Under the pieces are notes generated by a model. The model ran no database searches. It saw only the letters and a list, made by a program, of their open reading frames with translations, and had not been told where the DNA came from. From Glandiceps talaboti (taxonomy: Eukaryota; Hemichordata; Enteropneusta; Spengelidae): a stretch of 64,000 bases of DNA. A program made the translations under genes and the position numbers. Numbering within the stretch: the stretch's first letter is position 1; every line of letters starts with the position of its first letter. Below, one piece after another: positions 54,601-64,000 of this stretch. The DNA lies in contig NC_135557.1 of NCBI RefSeq assembly GCF_964340395.1, positions 8,249,209 to 8,313,208 on the forward strand, written 5' to 3'.

Positions 54601-57495
54601 TGTGTTCATATACAAGAAGGCATTTTAGTCACTATATATTTTTGCGTTTTTTTTTTTATTTCTAGCGAAATTAGTGAAAATAAGTCTTTTGCAAAAATAC
54701 AGTATAAAGCTAAATCTGACTTCTTCCTTGAATTTGTTTGACTGAAAAGTGACACAAGCTGAGTTTTTACTTTACTAAAGTGACAGTACTGACATAAAAC
54801 AAACATTCGAGGATAATGTTAATGTCGATGCATGTCTTCTATAACATCTATAACTATCGAGCAATCCATACTAAGAAATAAACTGTTCTAACAATGTCAG
54901 AGGGCAATAGGGAACTTGCAAACCTGCCATGTTGAATGTTACATCATTGGAAATGTGATAATAAATACTAATCGATTAGTATTGTAAACAATGTTGATAC
55001 ATCGTTTGTAACCACAAATAATCAATTCATAGTCACCCTGACAATAGTGGGTGGTTAATTTTATCAGTAGCTCCGGATTAGGTATTATGATAACCTCAGA
55101 TAATCCCATAATCCTTTGCGTCTGAGCATGCTCGGTCTGGATTGCAAGTTCCCAATTGTAATGTCATAGAAGACACACATTGATAGTAACATTATACTAG
55201 AATAATTTAATTGACGGTTTTATGTAAGTATGTTCAGTTGAGTAAAAAAAAGTTAGAAACTCAACACAGACACCGAGAGTTCAAAGTTAAAACAATTAGA
55301 AACCAGAGTGGCTGGGGTAAAACATGTATTGTTTAAAGAGTTAAACAGAATGATATCATTCAGACAGTATAGCAAATTTAATCAAACCCAGAGTAGAGCT
55401 CGCACCCCAAATACTATGGTATGATGCAAGTAGTTTAATCACTTGGCCATCAATCAATGTATATAAATGTCTCTGACAGTAACCATATAAATCACATGCA
55501 CATAGCAACAGATTTTAATACAGCTAGCAAAACACACACACATATACATTCTGCTGACAGAATACATATTTCATAGGTGTTACCTGCAGGGTCCTGTGGC
55601 AGCCCCATTGCATCCAATGCACCATTACCATGGCAACGTAATGAATTACCAGTCACACGAGATGTAAACTGAATTACATTACCAGTTGCAAACAGTTTCT
55701 GCATAGGACAAGAAATATAACATTGAGTTTTTGTGTTTGTTGTGATCACTAATAATGGCTGTTTATCACTAGCTGTCACATTATCAAACATGGCAGAAAG
55801 AACACAACCCCTCCCCCCCCCCTCCCCCCAAAAATAACTTTAATTCTTTGACTGAATGCAGTGTGTCCTTTAAGCCAATTCAACGTGCCACTGACACACA
55901 CAAAATTTCTAGTGACGCACAAATATTTGGTATTACCCTATCTCTTATCACAACAAATGCCAGTTTTTATCATTTTGACTCACAACAACAAAATTTGGCT
56001 ATCATTAGAGGACACATTGACTGAATGGCAACATGATTTTGAAAGAAATTAATGGCAAGAAATAAATACTAAAAGTGCCTGTGATATGCAGGAAGAATAT
56101 GACTTGACAGACTTAGTAAGGTACAGTTGTCATGTCATCAGAACAGCTCTACTAAAAAACAAATGCATACCATCTCATTCACGGTAAAATGCACCTTGGT
56201 GGCCAATTTGTTATTGCAAGTCTCTAGAAACTGAAATTACCATACGAAACTTTTTTCCAGGTCTTTTAAAATAATCAAAATCATTTTAAATTGAATTTCT
56301 TACCAGTATAGGACTGCTTGCATGGATATCATATTCTCGTTGTGCAGTAGTATATGCACTAGAAGCAAGACTACCAGCACCTTTAGCCAAAGATGTCATC
56401 ATACCACCCAGTGAACTGGACTGATAATAATAATAATAAAAAAACACGCAGTTAGAGTTACTTATTCTCACCAAAATTCACTGCTAACTAATTTACATAC
56501 TATGTAAACAACCAATCAGCACACTCTTCAGGAATAGTGGGTGACTTAATTTGAATAATTTTGAGCACCACAAAATTGACTATGTAGATGCATGCTGTTA
56601 TGACGTAGGTAGTAATTAGTAAGATTGTAGGTATAGATCCGGTATTTTCTGTTTGAACATGTACAACTTGGTGTGCATGGTATAATAATAATTTTTTATG
56701 TTATGATTTTACATACTTACTCCTGATTTGGGTCGACTGGCTGTCTTGACATAAACTGGCTGCGTATACAAAGAAATCAAAAATAAAACATGATCACATT
56801 TTATGAATGTGGAAGTGAAGATAAATTTTATGAAGAGATTCAAAGTATTTTCATCATTAAATCATACAAATAGAGTACAGTCTATCTCATCTCTAACTCA
56901 ATATCTGAATCCCTTGGTCATGGTCTTAGATTACTACTATCTTATCAGTGGAGTTTGTTCTGAAGTTAGAAGCTTTGAATAGCTCTGCAAGACAACTGGT
57001 TTCCACATTCAGATGCTAAGCCAATATTGGACTTTAAAGACCCATTATTCAATCCCTGATACTCACACTATAGTGTTAGATTATCAATGGCACCATGAGG
57101 ATTACACATTTATTCTTTTGTTACTGGACCAACTTTCTCTAGCTCTACCAGACAATTTGTTTTACACCTATATTTAAAAGGACATTGACCTTAATGTCTT
57201 CATATTCCTATTTATCTCCATGACAACTAACTCTTACCTGTGCAGCCTCTTTATCTCCATGACAACTAACTCTTACCTGTGCAGTGTGTATAACAGTTGT
57301 GTGATGGACTTGTTGTGGGGGTGTTGGTGGTGGAGGTTGCTGTTGAGGGAGAGGTGGATAATAGCCACCCTGAGGGGCAGCATAACCTGGTGGAGCTGCC
57401 CTTGGAGGGGCAGGATAGCCTGGTGCCTGTCCCTGAGGTGTAGAGTAAGGTGGGGGTGGTGCTCCATAGTTTGGGTTGTATGGTGGCTGTGCCAT
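51612..57495 (-). CDS. Proline-rich protein with predicted beta-trefoil domain, function unknown
   Basis: Seven coding exons in transcript order: 57495-57277, 56759-56721, 56420-56304, 55698-55584, 53964-53861, 52712-52539, 51683-51612. Phases agree, giving 279 residues. Residues 1-70 are Pro/Gly/Tyr/Gln-rich (MAQPPYNPNYGAPPPPYSTP), a low-complexity adhesive or scaffold-like N-terminus. A Ser/Ala/Gly segment follows (GGMMTSLAKGAGSLASSAYT). From about 126 comes a beta-rich region with three related blocks: SLRCHGNGALDAMG; NNLVILRNAAYPAFHLRVF; GGYVTLESLSSHTQHIGVAA. Spacing and hydrophobic pattern suggest a beta-trefoil like that of FGF, IL-1 or fascin; that is inference. There is no signal peptide or transmembrane helix, so it is probably cytosolic. 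An acceptor just before the ATG implies an upstream 5' UTR exon. The stop codon lies inside an AATAAA on the transcript strand. Confidence 0.78.
52715..52785 (-). repeat. Diverged tandem copy of the 5' part of a beta-trefoil gene exon
   Basis: The copy encodes FKVNETLSGCVYLQ next to the exon's own FRIHETLGGYVTLE. Shared bases are GGTGATTTCAGCTGTAA and ATGAAAC. The working acceptor (TGTGTATTTGCAG, exon start 52712) lies where the copy should read GTAACTCTGGAG, so it appears to have arisen inside duplicated coding sequence. Confidence 0.75.
54110..54477. repeat. 21-bp tandem array, about 17 units
   Basis: Units TGGCATACGCTTAGCCTAATA, with GGTGTACG and GGCATATAC variants, in an intron of the beta-trefoil gene. 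Confidence 0.96.
54909..55160. mobile_element. Probable MITE with GGGAACTTGCAA ends
   Basis: CAATAGGGAACTTGCAAACC at the left and GGATTGCAAGTTCCCAATTG at the right are inverted repeats, and no reading frame lies between. It sits in an intron of the beta-trefoil gene. Only one copy is seen here. Confidence 0.6.
55859..56017. mobile_element. MITE family F, copy 3
   Basis: Starts GTGTCCTTTAAGCCAATTCA and ends GGCTATCATTAGAGGACAC, about 159 bp. It is the clearest copy for defining the ends (GTGTCCT / AGGACAC). Confidence 0.75.
57199..57276 (-). repeat. 39-bp tandem duplication carrying a second in-frame splice donor
   Basis: CTTTATCTCCATGACAACTA and ACTCTTACCTGTGCAG occur twice, 39 bp apart, at the end of exon 1 of the beta-trefoil gene. 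Donors GCACAG-GTAAGAG lie after 57277 and after 57238. Use of the second adds 13 residues (VRVSCHGDKEAAQ) without changing frame. Confidence 0.93.
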
Positions 57496-58713
57496 GACTA
57501 GAAATAAAATTTAAACATATTATGAATTATAGCACGTTATGAAATCAGGTGTTGTTACATGACCTTGACAGCTTCCATGGCGATACTTCTGTGTTTTCCT
57601 CACAATTATTACTATTTCTAAGCAAGAATGGTAGACATCCCTGGGGGGGGGGGGGGGTAGACAACCAAAGCAAAATTTATACAAAATGTGAGAGCACCTC
57701 ACAGACACATAGAATACTGAAGACATATGGTACTATAATTACACTACTAATATTAATTTTAAAACAACAAAAAATTACAAAATATTGATGAAAATAATAC
57801 ACATGTATTTTAAAAATTCCAACGGTAAAATCGACAAGCATTGAATTCACCATTTTCGAAGAGAGTAAAATTGCTCAATCATCATCCTCACCTAGCGCTA
57901 ACGTACGTCTGAGCGCTAACAATGGCTCACAATGTTAAATTAGTAAGACTATAAACGCAAGCTAATAATAAAGGCGTCCATAAAAGTGTTTTATAGTATC
58001 ATATTAACAGTACCTGACTTCTCCTTTATCGACTGTAGTAGAGTGTTCACTTGCGATCTTTTGGGACGTACAGGTTGAGTAGCAACCTATAAGACGGGTT
58101 CACCTGAGGACAAGTACGCGATCGTAACTTCTGAAAGAGACGAAATTTGTGAATCTACGTTCGTCCAGTAACTGTGTAGACCTTGGTATCAACTGACAGA
58201 CGAATGGACTGTGTTATAATGCTGATAATATGAATACAATATTAGAACATTTATCCTAATGACATTTGCATATCCCTAGCGACCAAACACATCTAAATAT
58301 ATGTGTCGACTCATTGGCACAAGATGATCGACGTATTGATCACCATATTTTAATTTCCGGGTTTTTCACCTTTGACATGGCGACACCGTTGACCTGGCTT
58401 TTAAACCTTTTAAATTTTCCTAATAGTGAGTCATGTGTAGTTCAAAATGAACAGAAATTTTGTTTTTTGTTTTGCTGTTCCATGAAAACCGTCAGGACCT
58501 TCAATATCAACTATCAATCATGTGTCCGAGTAGAGTCGACGTTGTTTTGGAAAAAGAGTGGAATGTCATCTTAGACAGCGCCCCCACACAACAGGAAGTC
58601 AACGCATGAGATGAGATGAGAAGAAAAATGGAGTCGTCGTAGACGCGTTGAGAAAGTCGACGGATTCACAGAAGTCACACGTTGGTCGTTTTGCTTTGAT
58701 CCAAGTTATAAAG
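57496..58713. promoter_or_regulatory. Divergent promoter region between the beta-trefoil gene and OAF
   Basis: About 1.2 kb separate two start codons on opposite strands. Near OAF there is an ETS-type CAGGAAGT (58590-58597). A poly-G run (15 G) lies at 57643-57657. The 5' UTR exon of the beta-trefoil gene must lie here but cannot be fixed. Reading frames at 58266-58574 resemble no protein I know. Confidence 0.5.
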
Positions 58714-61700
58714 ATGGAGATGAAGCACACACTGTTGTCGTCGCTATGGTTACTCATACTATCGTCAGTCTGTGTAGCACAGCTGGTAGTGAACGTTAAA
58801 AACAAAGGTGGCGATTTAACCCAACAAAGTATACAGTCTGACACAAACCAGGACACCATTACACTAAAATTCCAAAAGTCAGACGGAACGTTGATTCAAA
58901 TGATTATTGATTTTAAAGCGGTAAGTGATGTTCATGGACATGTAATCAGTCACAAATAAATATTGTTGATACTATATAGTCGGCCATCAGATGCCATTTG
59001 AATGTATTTATGACAAGTGTTGTGATTGGTAAACAAGGACACCACCCATGAATGGTCCACAAATAGACCCTGTGGACGGCCTATGGTCCACACAACTTTT
59101 GTGTTTCCTGTTTGTTGCAGACGGTCCACGCGTTTCGTCCGAGAAGGAAGGAACGGCTTTAATACTCCATCTGCAAGCAAGAGTACTGTTATGTGAGCTG
59201 TGAATTTATAATTCCGGCACGGGGCAACTCTCACTTGAATACGAAGTCGTGTATATTTGGTCATCGGGTTGAATCATGGAAGTATAACCCACATACTTCC
59301 ATGGTCGAATTTAGTGATTTAAAGTTTGTTTCAGTATTTTACACGACTTGTAAGTTGTATACTTATACTATTACTAGTCATGAATAAAGGTATGGGTGGT
59401 TTTTATTCCTAAAATCTGTGCGACTGAAATCTGTTCGCAGTATTGTTGTTAGAGATAGGAGGACCCATAGCAGAAAGGGAAGATGTGTCAAACCTCGTAG
59501 AGTCGTAGCATATATATGCAGAGCTAATTTAGTCAGTGAGATACCAACAAAATATGCTGTATAACACTTACATGTATGAAGAGTGTCGTTCAGTTTGACT
59601 CTACCGAACCACACAGGTTTTCCCCGGGTACTCCGGTTTCCTCCTGCATTAACACTGAACTTTCCTCCTGTTATTGGGCAATGCCTGTTGGATGGTTAAT
59701 AAATAAATAATAAATAAATAAACACTGATTTGTACTTTTATCCTTTTTACTTCAAGACTTATGCCCATGTTAAAACTTTATTTCAGCCATTATACTTATA
59801 ACTAAACCATGTCTGACATGATTTGATTTCAGGAGGTGCAGCTATTCAAGGCCCTTGTCTTGGGAGAAGAAGAACGAGGTCAAGATCAGTATCAAGTTAT
59901 GTGTTTTGTTACCAAATTTACCAAATCTGAATTTATTTCATCAGATGCCATGTCTAAACTTAGACAGGTAAGTTGTTTTGTTGCCAAGTCATGTATGTAA
60001 AATTATTATAAATTATGGTTGTGTCATCACACATAGTCTGTGTGGATAAAGATGAGATGCAGTCAAGGAAAAGAGGGGTGACCTAAAGGGCCTTGTCACT
60101 ATGAGGTGAAGGCAAGAAATGACAAAACACTGTGAGGTCCCTAGTCTTGGTTACCTCAACTCTCGTCACTGGAGGCTCTGCCTATGAGACCTCCCCAAAT
60201 GAGAGTCTTGGAAAACCACGTTCCAACTACCCCGTGACAGAAGCCACACAGTACATTTCTTCCAAGCATAAAAAATGGTCTTACTTGTAAATAATATATA
60301 TCAGTCCCCTGAGAAGTGATAATCTGTAGAGAAGGTACCCAGATTGTCCAGCCTGCATGCAATGTTGGACATGGAGTACTCCCCATGATGCACTGCTTCA
60401 GAAGCTACTTCCTGTGCGGAATACAAATGTAGTTGAAATCTCATTTTTCCATACTCTCATTTGTGGAGATCTCGTAGGCAGAGACCCCCAGCAGTGAGAG
60501 TCTGGGTAACCAAGACTATGGGGTGCCAAGTATTTTCTTGCTAAAGGGATAAAAATATTGAGAAATGTTACAATATAATTAATTAAATAATTATGTACAA
60601 CATCATTTCTGAAAAATGGGGAAAAGTAAACTGTAAAGGTGACGTTGAAAGTTTTGACTGAAGTATTTTGAGCACCACAGAACAATTGGTATATAAATGT
60701 AACACGTAGTTGCATTGTCATGACATCAAACATCAAGAGTATAAATCCCACATTTCTTGTGTGAACATGTACTATTTGGTTTGCTTAATATGTTGTTAAA
60801 CCCCATGAACCTATGTAAGGATATACATGTACATATATAAACTATTCCATTTAAAAACTTTGATAATTTTCTTTATTTTTAGAAAAACCCAGGAACGATT
60901 CGAAACCCAGAGGAGGACAAGGGTCAAGAATTGTTGTTAATGGATCTAGAGATTGACTTAAAACAAGCCGACAAATTCAGTAAACACATCTTTAATTCCT
61001 GCATGGAAGCTAGGGAGTCTACCTACATCAGAGAAAGTGATGTCAAAGCTCTCTCCAAAGGTAATATCATAACTTGACTCCCTAGATAATTGTATAAAAT
61101 ACTACATCACACAGAACACACACGTAGAACAGAGACCATTCTTCTATGTGGATGATGCAAATCAGATGTATGCTAGGGAGTCTAACTTCCTAACTATAAC
61201 CTAACTCTAACTCCCTAGCTTGATACATATAACTGTTGCACTGTCGGTCCATTATGCTAGAATCTTGTATCGTACTTACATACATTTACAGGGTTCTCCC
61301 CATGTAATTCAGCACTGGTCAGCAGCAACCACACCTCTTAGAAATTTAACGACCGCAACATTGCAATTATTTATATTGCCCATGCATTTTATCATTACCC
61401 ACAATCCACTACTGAAAGATTGATATTACTACCTTAGTACCTCATGAATTGATTACTGACCAGTACTCATGTAGGGCTAGGGAGAACCCTGTTTTCAAAA
61501 CAGTTAATTTGAAAGTTAGTGGAACATACATATTATAAGAAGGTTCATATGTTGTGAGACAAAGACTAAATTGATGTCCAAAGTCCTACCGGCCCATAAG
61601 GCTTATTTGTCACCTTGAAATTAAATAACTAATCTAAAGAAATGAGAAAATAGAAAGAGGACAATCATAACAAGTAAAGAAAAGTAAAAGTTACTACGAT

Positions 61701-63718
61701 GAAACTGTACAAAGGATTACCCTTTGTTGAATACATTTACAAACTGACTGGCCACCTTTTAAATTTGATAGTCTAGATACAATATGTCCTGGACTAATAA
61801 TGAATTGAAGCCCTGATGTGTGATCAACATCTTTACCGCCATTCTTGAGTCACAATCACTTTGTCCAAACTTTGAGTATAAACCCTACATTTCCATAGAA
61901 ACAAAAGTAGGGAATTTTTGTTCATGTAGTATTTGTGATTTCACAGACTGGTTATCCAAACTGAATCAAATTATTTTGTAGCATTGTAGAAAAACATGTC
62001 TAAAAATTTGTATACCCTATTTTCAAATGTAATCTTTTCTAGCTAATATTGTATTACACTTCTCTTTACATGTAATTTATAATGTTAACAATTACTATTA
62101 GTCACCCACATCAGACCAGACCCTGCCCTGCCACGTCACACCACACCAGAACAGACCCCGCCCCACCACGTCACACCACACCACACCAGACCCCACCCCG
62201 GCACGTCACACTGCACCAGACCGCACCACACCACACCACACCAGACCACACCATATCATACCCTGCCACATCACACACCACACAACACCATGCCACACCA
62301 CACCACACCACACCATGCCATATCAGACCACATCACACCAGACCACATCACACCAGACCACACCACACCACACAATAACAAGTTTAAAGAGTTTAAAATC
62401 TTTCTACCAATGGAGGATTTGTCTGTACACAAATTATTAATTGAACACAAGAGGATTTTGAAACGAGAATTTGTGATATATATCTTTTGATATGTATCAG
62501 TTTTCAACATTTTTCATCAAATTTCATAAACTTGGCTCATAATAGTTATGATGTCATTCTTTAATTCTCCTTTGGTAATTATGTTAAAATGTGTTTGTAT
62601 TTTTAAGTACCGTAAATCACACACTCATCAAATGAGTAAAATATTTTATATATATACCAAGATTATGAAATTTTGAGAAATTGTTGGATATTATTGACAC
62701 TGCAGAGTAATTTTACTGCAATACACTATCAATTTTGGCATGATAACTATGATCTTGCCATCATCGTACATTCACATTCGACAAGAGACCCTTCCAAGAA
62801 AGTACGCCCTCTAGTGGTATGCCATCAAAGTGAGGGAATAAGAATAATTAATTTAAAATTTGTGTTGATACCGCAGGATTTGAAAAATCTTTCAAATCAA
62901 ATTTCAAAATGCGTTATGTTTTGAAGATGACACTTGGGATGTCGCTTTTTTGTAACTGAATACCTCTAGAGGGTGCTATTTTGTTGATGGGCCAATATAT
63001 TTGGAATTTTCAGTTGTTTTGCGCACTTTTAGTGTTTTACAGTATTTTGCTCTGTGAGGGAAGCCCTCACAGTCAGTTGTAACCATAGAACTCTGATACA
63101 TATTGCTCACATTTATGGAAATTAATTAAACAACGCTACAACACTTCTTGAAGGGCACCCTCACATAGCAAAATGGCGTAGCATGCTAAAATGTGCAACT
63201 CACAAATTAAAGGTATCAGCATGCAAATATTTATTTTATTGATTTTTGAATGATTGACTTAAAGTGCAGTAGTATACTAATTATACAGTAAGATACATCG
63301 TTAGTTCAGCCCTTAGGCGTGAGATGGGTCGACCAATGTATGAGATGGGTCAGTCAATGTGTGAGATGGGTTGGCAGATGCATAATATGTTTCAGTCGAT
63401 GCGTAAGATGGGTCAGTAGATGTGTTCAATGGGTTGGCTGATGCATGAGGTGGGTCAGCCAGCCAATGCGTAAGATGGTTTGGCCAGTGCGTGAGATGAG
63501 TTGGCTGATGTGTGAGATTGGTCAGCCAGCCGATGCATAAGTTGCTTTGACCAGTGTGTTAGATGGGTCGACCAATGCCTGAGGGCGCTCTGACATGATG
63601 TATCTTACAGACTACGTACTAATCAATGTTGTCTTCCCTCTGTTCCATCTTTCTTTCTCTCTACTGTGTCCAGGATACCGAGCATCTTATCTTTATCCAC
63701 ACTATTTAACATCCCAAG
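58714..63718 (+). CDS. OAF: Out at first (OAF) homologue, secreted protein; 3' end unresolved
   Basis: Exons 58714-58920, 59833-59967, 60883-61060, and possibly 63674-63718, with consistent phases. The start at 58714 gives a signal peptide (MEMKHTLLSSLWLLILSSVCVAQ) followed by the OAF domain. Recognisable matches to the vertebrate protein are QSDTNQDTITLKFQKSDGT with MIIDFKA; EVQLFKALVLGEEERGQ; QVMCFVTKF; SDAMSKLRQ then KNPGTIRNPEEDKG; and MDLEIDL with FNSCMEARESTYIRESDVKA. The in-frame ATG six bases later (58720) could also serve. Vertebrate OAF is a small secreted protein of uncertain role; in Drosophila, oaf acts in nervous-system development. The fourth exon (YRASYLYPHYLTSQ) has good splice sites and phase but no clear match, and the gene should continue beyond it, perhaps past the window edge. 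Confidence 0.88.
59600..59735 (+). repeat. Retroposon tail with (TAAA)n end
   Basis: TTTTCCCCGGGTACTCCGGT, TTCCTCCTGCATTAACAC and a terminal AATAAATAAATAATAAATAA stretch look like the 3' end of a SINE or LINE. It lies in the first OAF intron. The 5' part is not recognised. Confidence 0.55.
60142..60518. mobile_element. MITE family E, copy 2
   Basis: Terminal inverted repeats TAGTCTTGGTTACC and GGTAACCAAGACTA are exact. The subterminal arms GAGACCTCCCCAAATGAGAG and CTCTCATTTGTGGAGATCTC are also paired. It lies in the second OAF intron. Confidence 0.85.
61289..61491. mobile_element. hAT-like MITE with CAGGGTTCTCCC ends
   Basis: Starts CAGGGTTCTCCCC and ends TAGGGAGAACCCTG, about 203 bp. Inner arms GCACTGGTCAG and CTGACCAGTACT are also inverted. 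A target duplication is not clear. It lies in an OAF intron. Confidence 0.7.
62105..62375. repeat. ACACC-rich minisatellite
   Basis: Irregular units of CACACCAGACC and CCACGTCACA in about 270 bp, strongly strand-asymmetric (C/A against G/T). No coding meaning. Confidence 0.93.
63308..63575. repeat. About 20-24-bp degenerate minisatellite
   Basis: Units built on GAGATGGGTCAGCCAATGCG recur about 12 times with many changes, just before the last possible OAF exon. Confidence 0.88.
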
Positions 63719-64000
63719 GTATAACTCGTCTTACTGTGTAGTAAATTAGTCTGTTTATAAGAACATGGATGGGCCACGTAATATCAACCATTCCTACGTC
63801 TGTCCTCATAGAATTGAAATTCCAGTATTCATATAAATACTCTTCATATTCTACTATGAAAATCTTTATATAAATAACAAGAATCAGATACTATATTGGG
63901 ACAGACTTAGGATACGGTACGTCGATACTACAAGGATCGTCTTCATCTATAAACAGACTAATTGGGTAGTTGAATAACTCACTACTACTACTACTACTTT

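Noticed and set aside
58266-58574. 102-codon frame upstream of OAF
   Set aside because: No recognisable domain or splice signals; lies in the divergent promoter region.
62082-62378. His/Thr/Pro-rich frame
   Set aside because: Translation of the ACACC minisatellite.

Overview
This window is eukaryotic nuclear DNA from an animal. It is AT-rich, with GT-AG introns and many small inverted-repeat transposons, SINE fragments, minisatellites and microsatellites. The conserved genes are bilaterian, and the intron-rich genes with dispersed repeats fit a marine invertebrate. I lean towards an invertebrate deuterostome such as a hemichordate or lancelet. That is inference, and a spiralian cannot be excluded. 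I saw no retroviral, LTR or other virus-like element, and no long LINE reading frame.

Layout: (1) 1.6-8.9 kb, plus strand: the 3' part of a gene for an Ig-like, single-pass membrane protein whose tail ends in a death effector domain (DED). Its start lies upstream of what I can recognise. (2) 8.9-14.2 kb: no convincing gene; a degenerate 5S rRNA-like copy and a large palindromic element. (3) 14.2-28.9 kb, minus strand: RBBP5 in 14 coding exons, with a 23-glutamine tract, an unusual C-terminus and a 3 kb satellite in one intron. (4) 28.9-29.5 kb: a compact divergent promoter shared by RBBP5 and GABPA. (5) 29.4-39.8 kb, plus strand: GABPA in 10 coding exons, followed by a long 3' region. (6) 45.8-51.3 kb: repeats, including a terminal-inverted-repeat element filled with 151-bp tandem units. 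(7) 51.6-57.5 kb, minus strand: a seven-exon gene for a proline-rich protein with a predicted beta-trefoil domain, which I cannot name. (8) 58.7-63.7+ kb, plus strand: OAF (out at first), running off or close to the right edge.

The five genes do not form one pathway. RBBP5 (core of the MLL/SET1 H3K4 methyltransferases) and GABPA (an ETS transcription factor) are general nuclear regulators expressed from opposite sides of one promoter. OAF is a secreted protein. The Ig-DED protein looks like an innate-immunity or cell-death receptor.

Two observations stand out. First, the receptor joins Ig and transmembrane segments directly to a DED; a symmetric 180-nt candidate cassette exon splits the DED between helix 1 and helix 2. 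Second, at least six exons in two genes are followed by tandem copies of their own 3' end, in several cases including the 5' splice site. One of these, in the beta-trefoil gene, leaves two intact donors 39 nt apart in frame.
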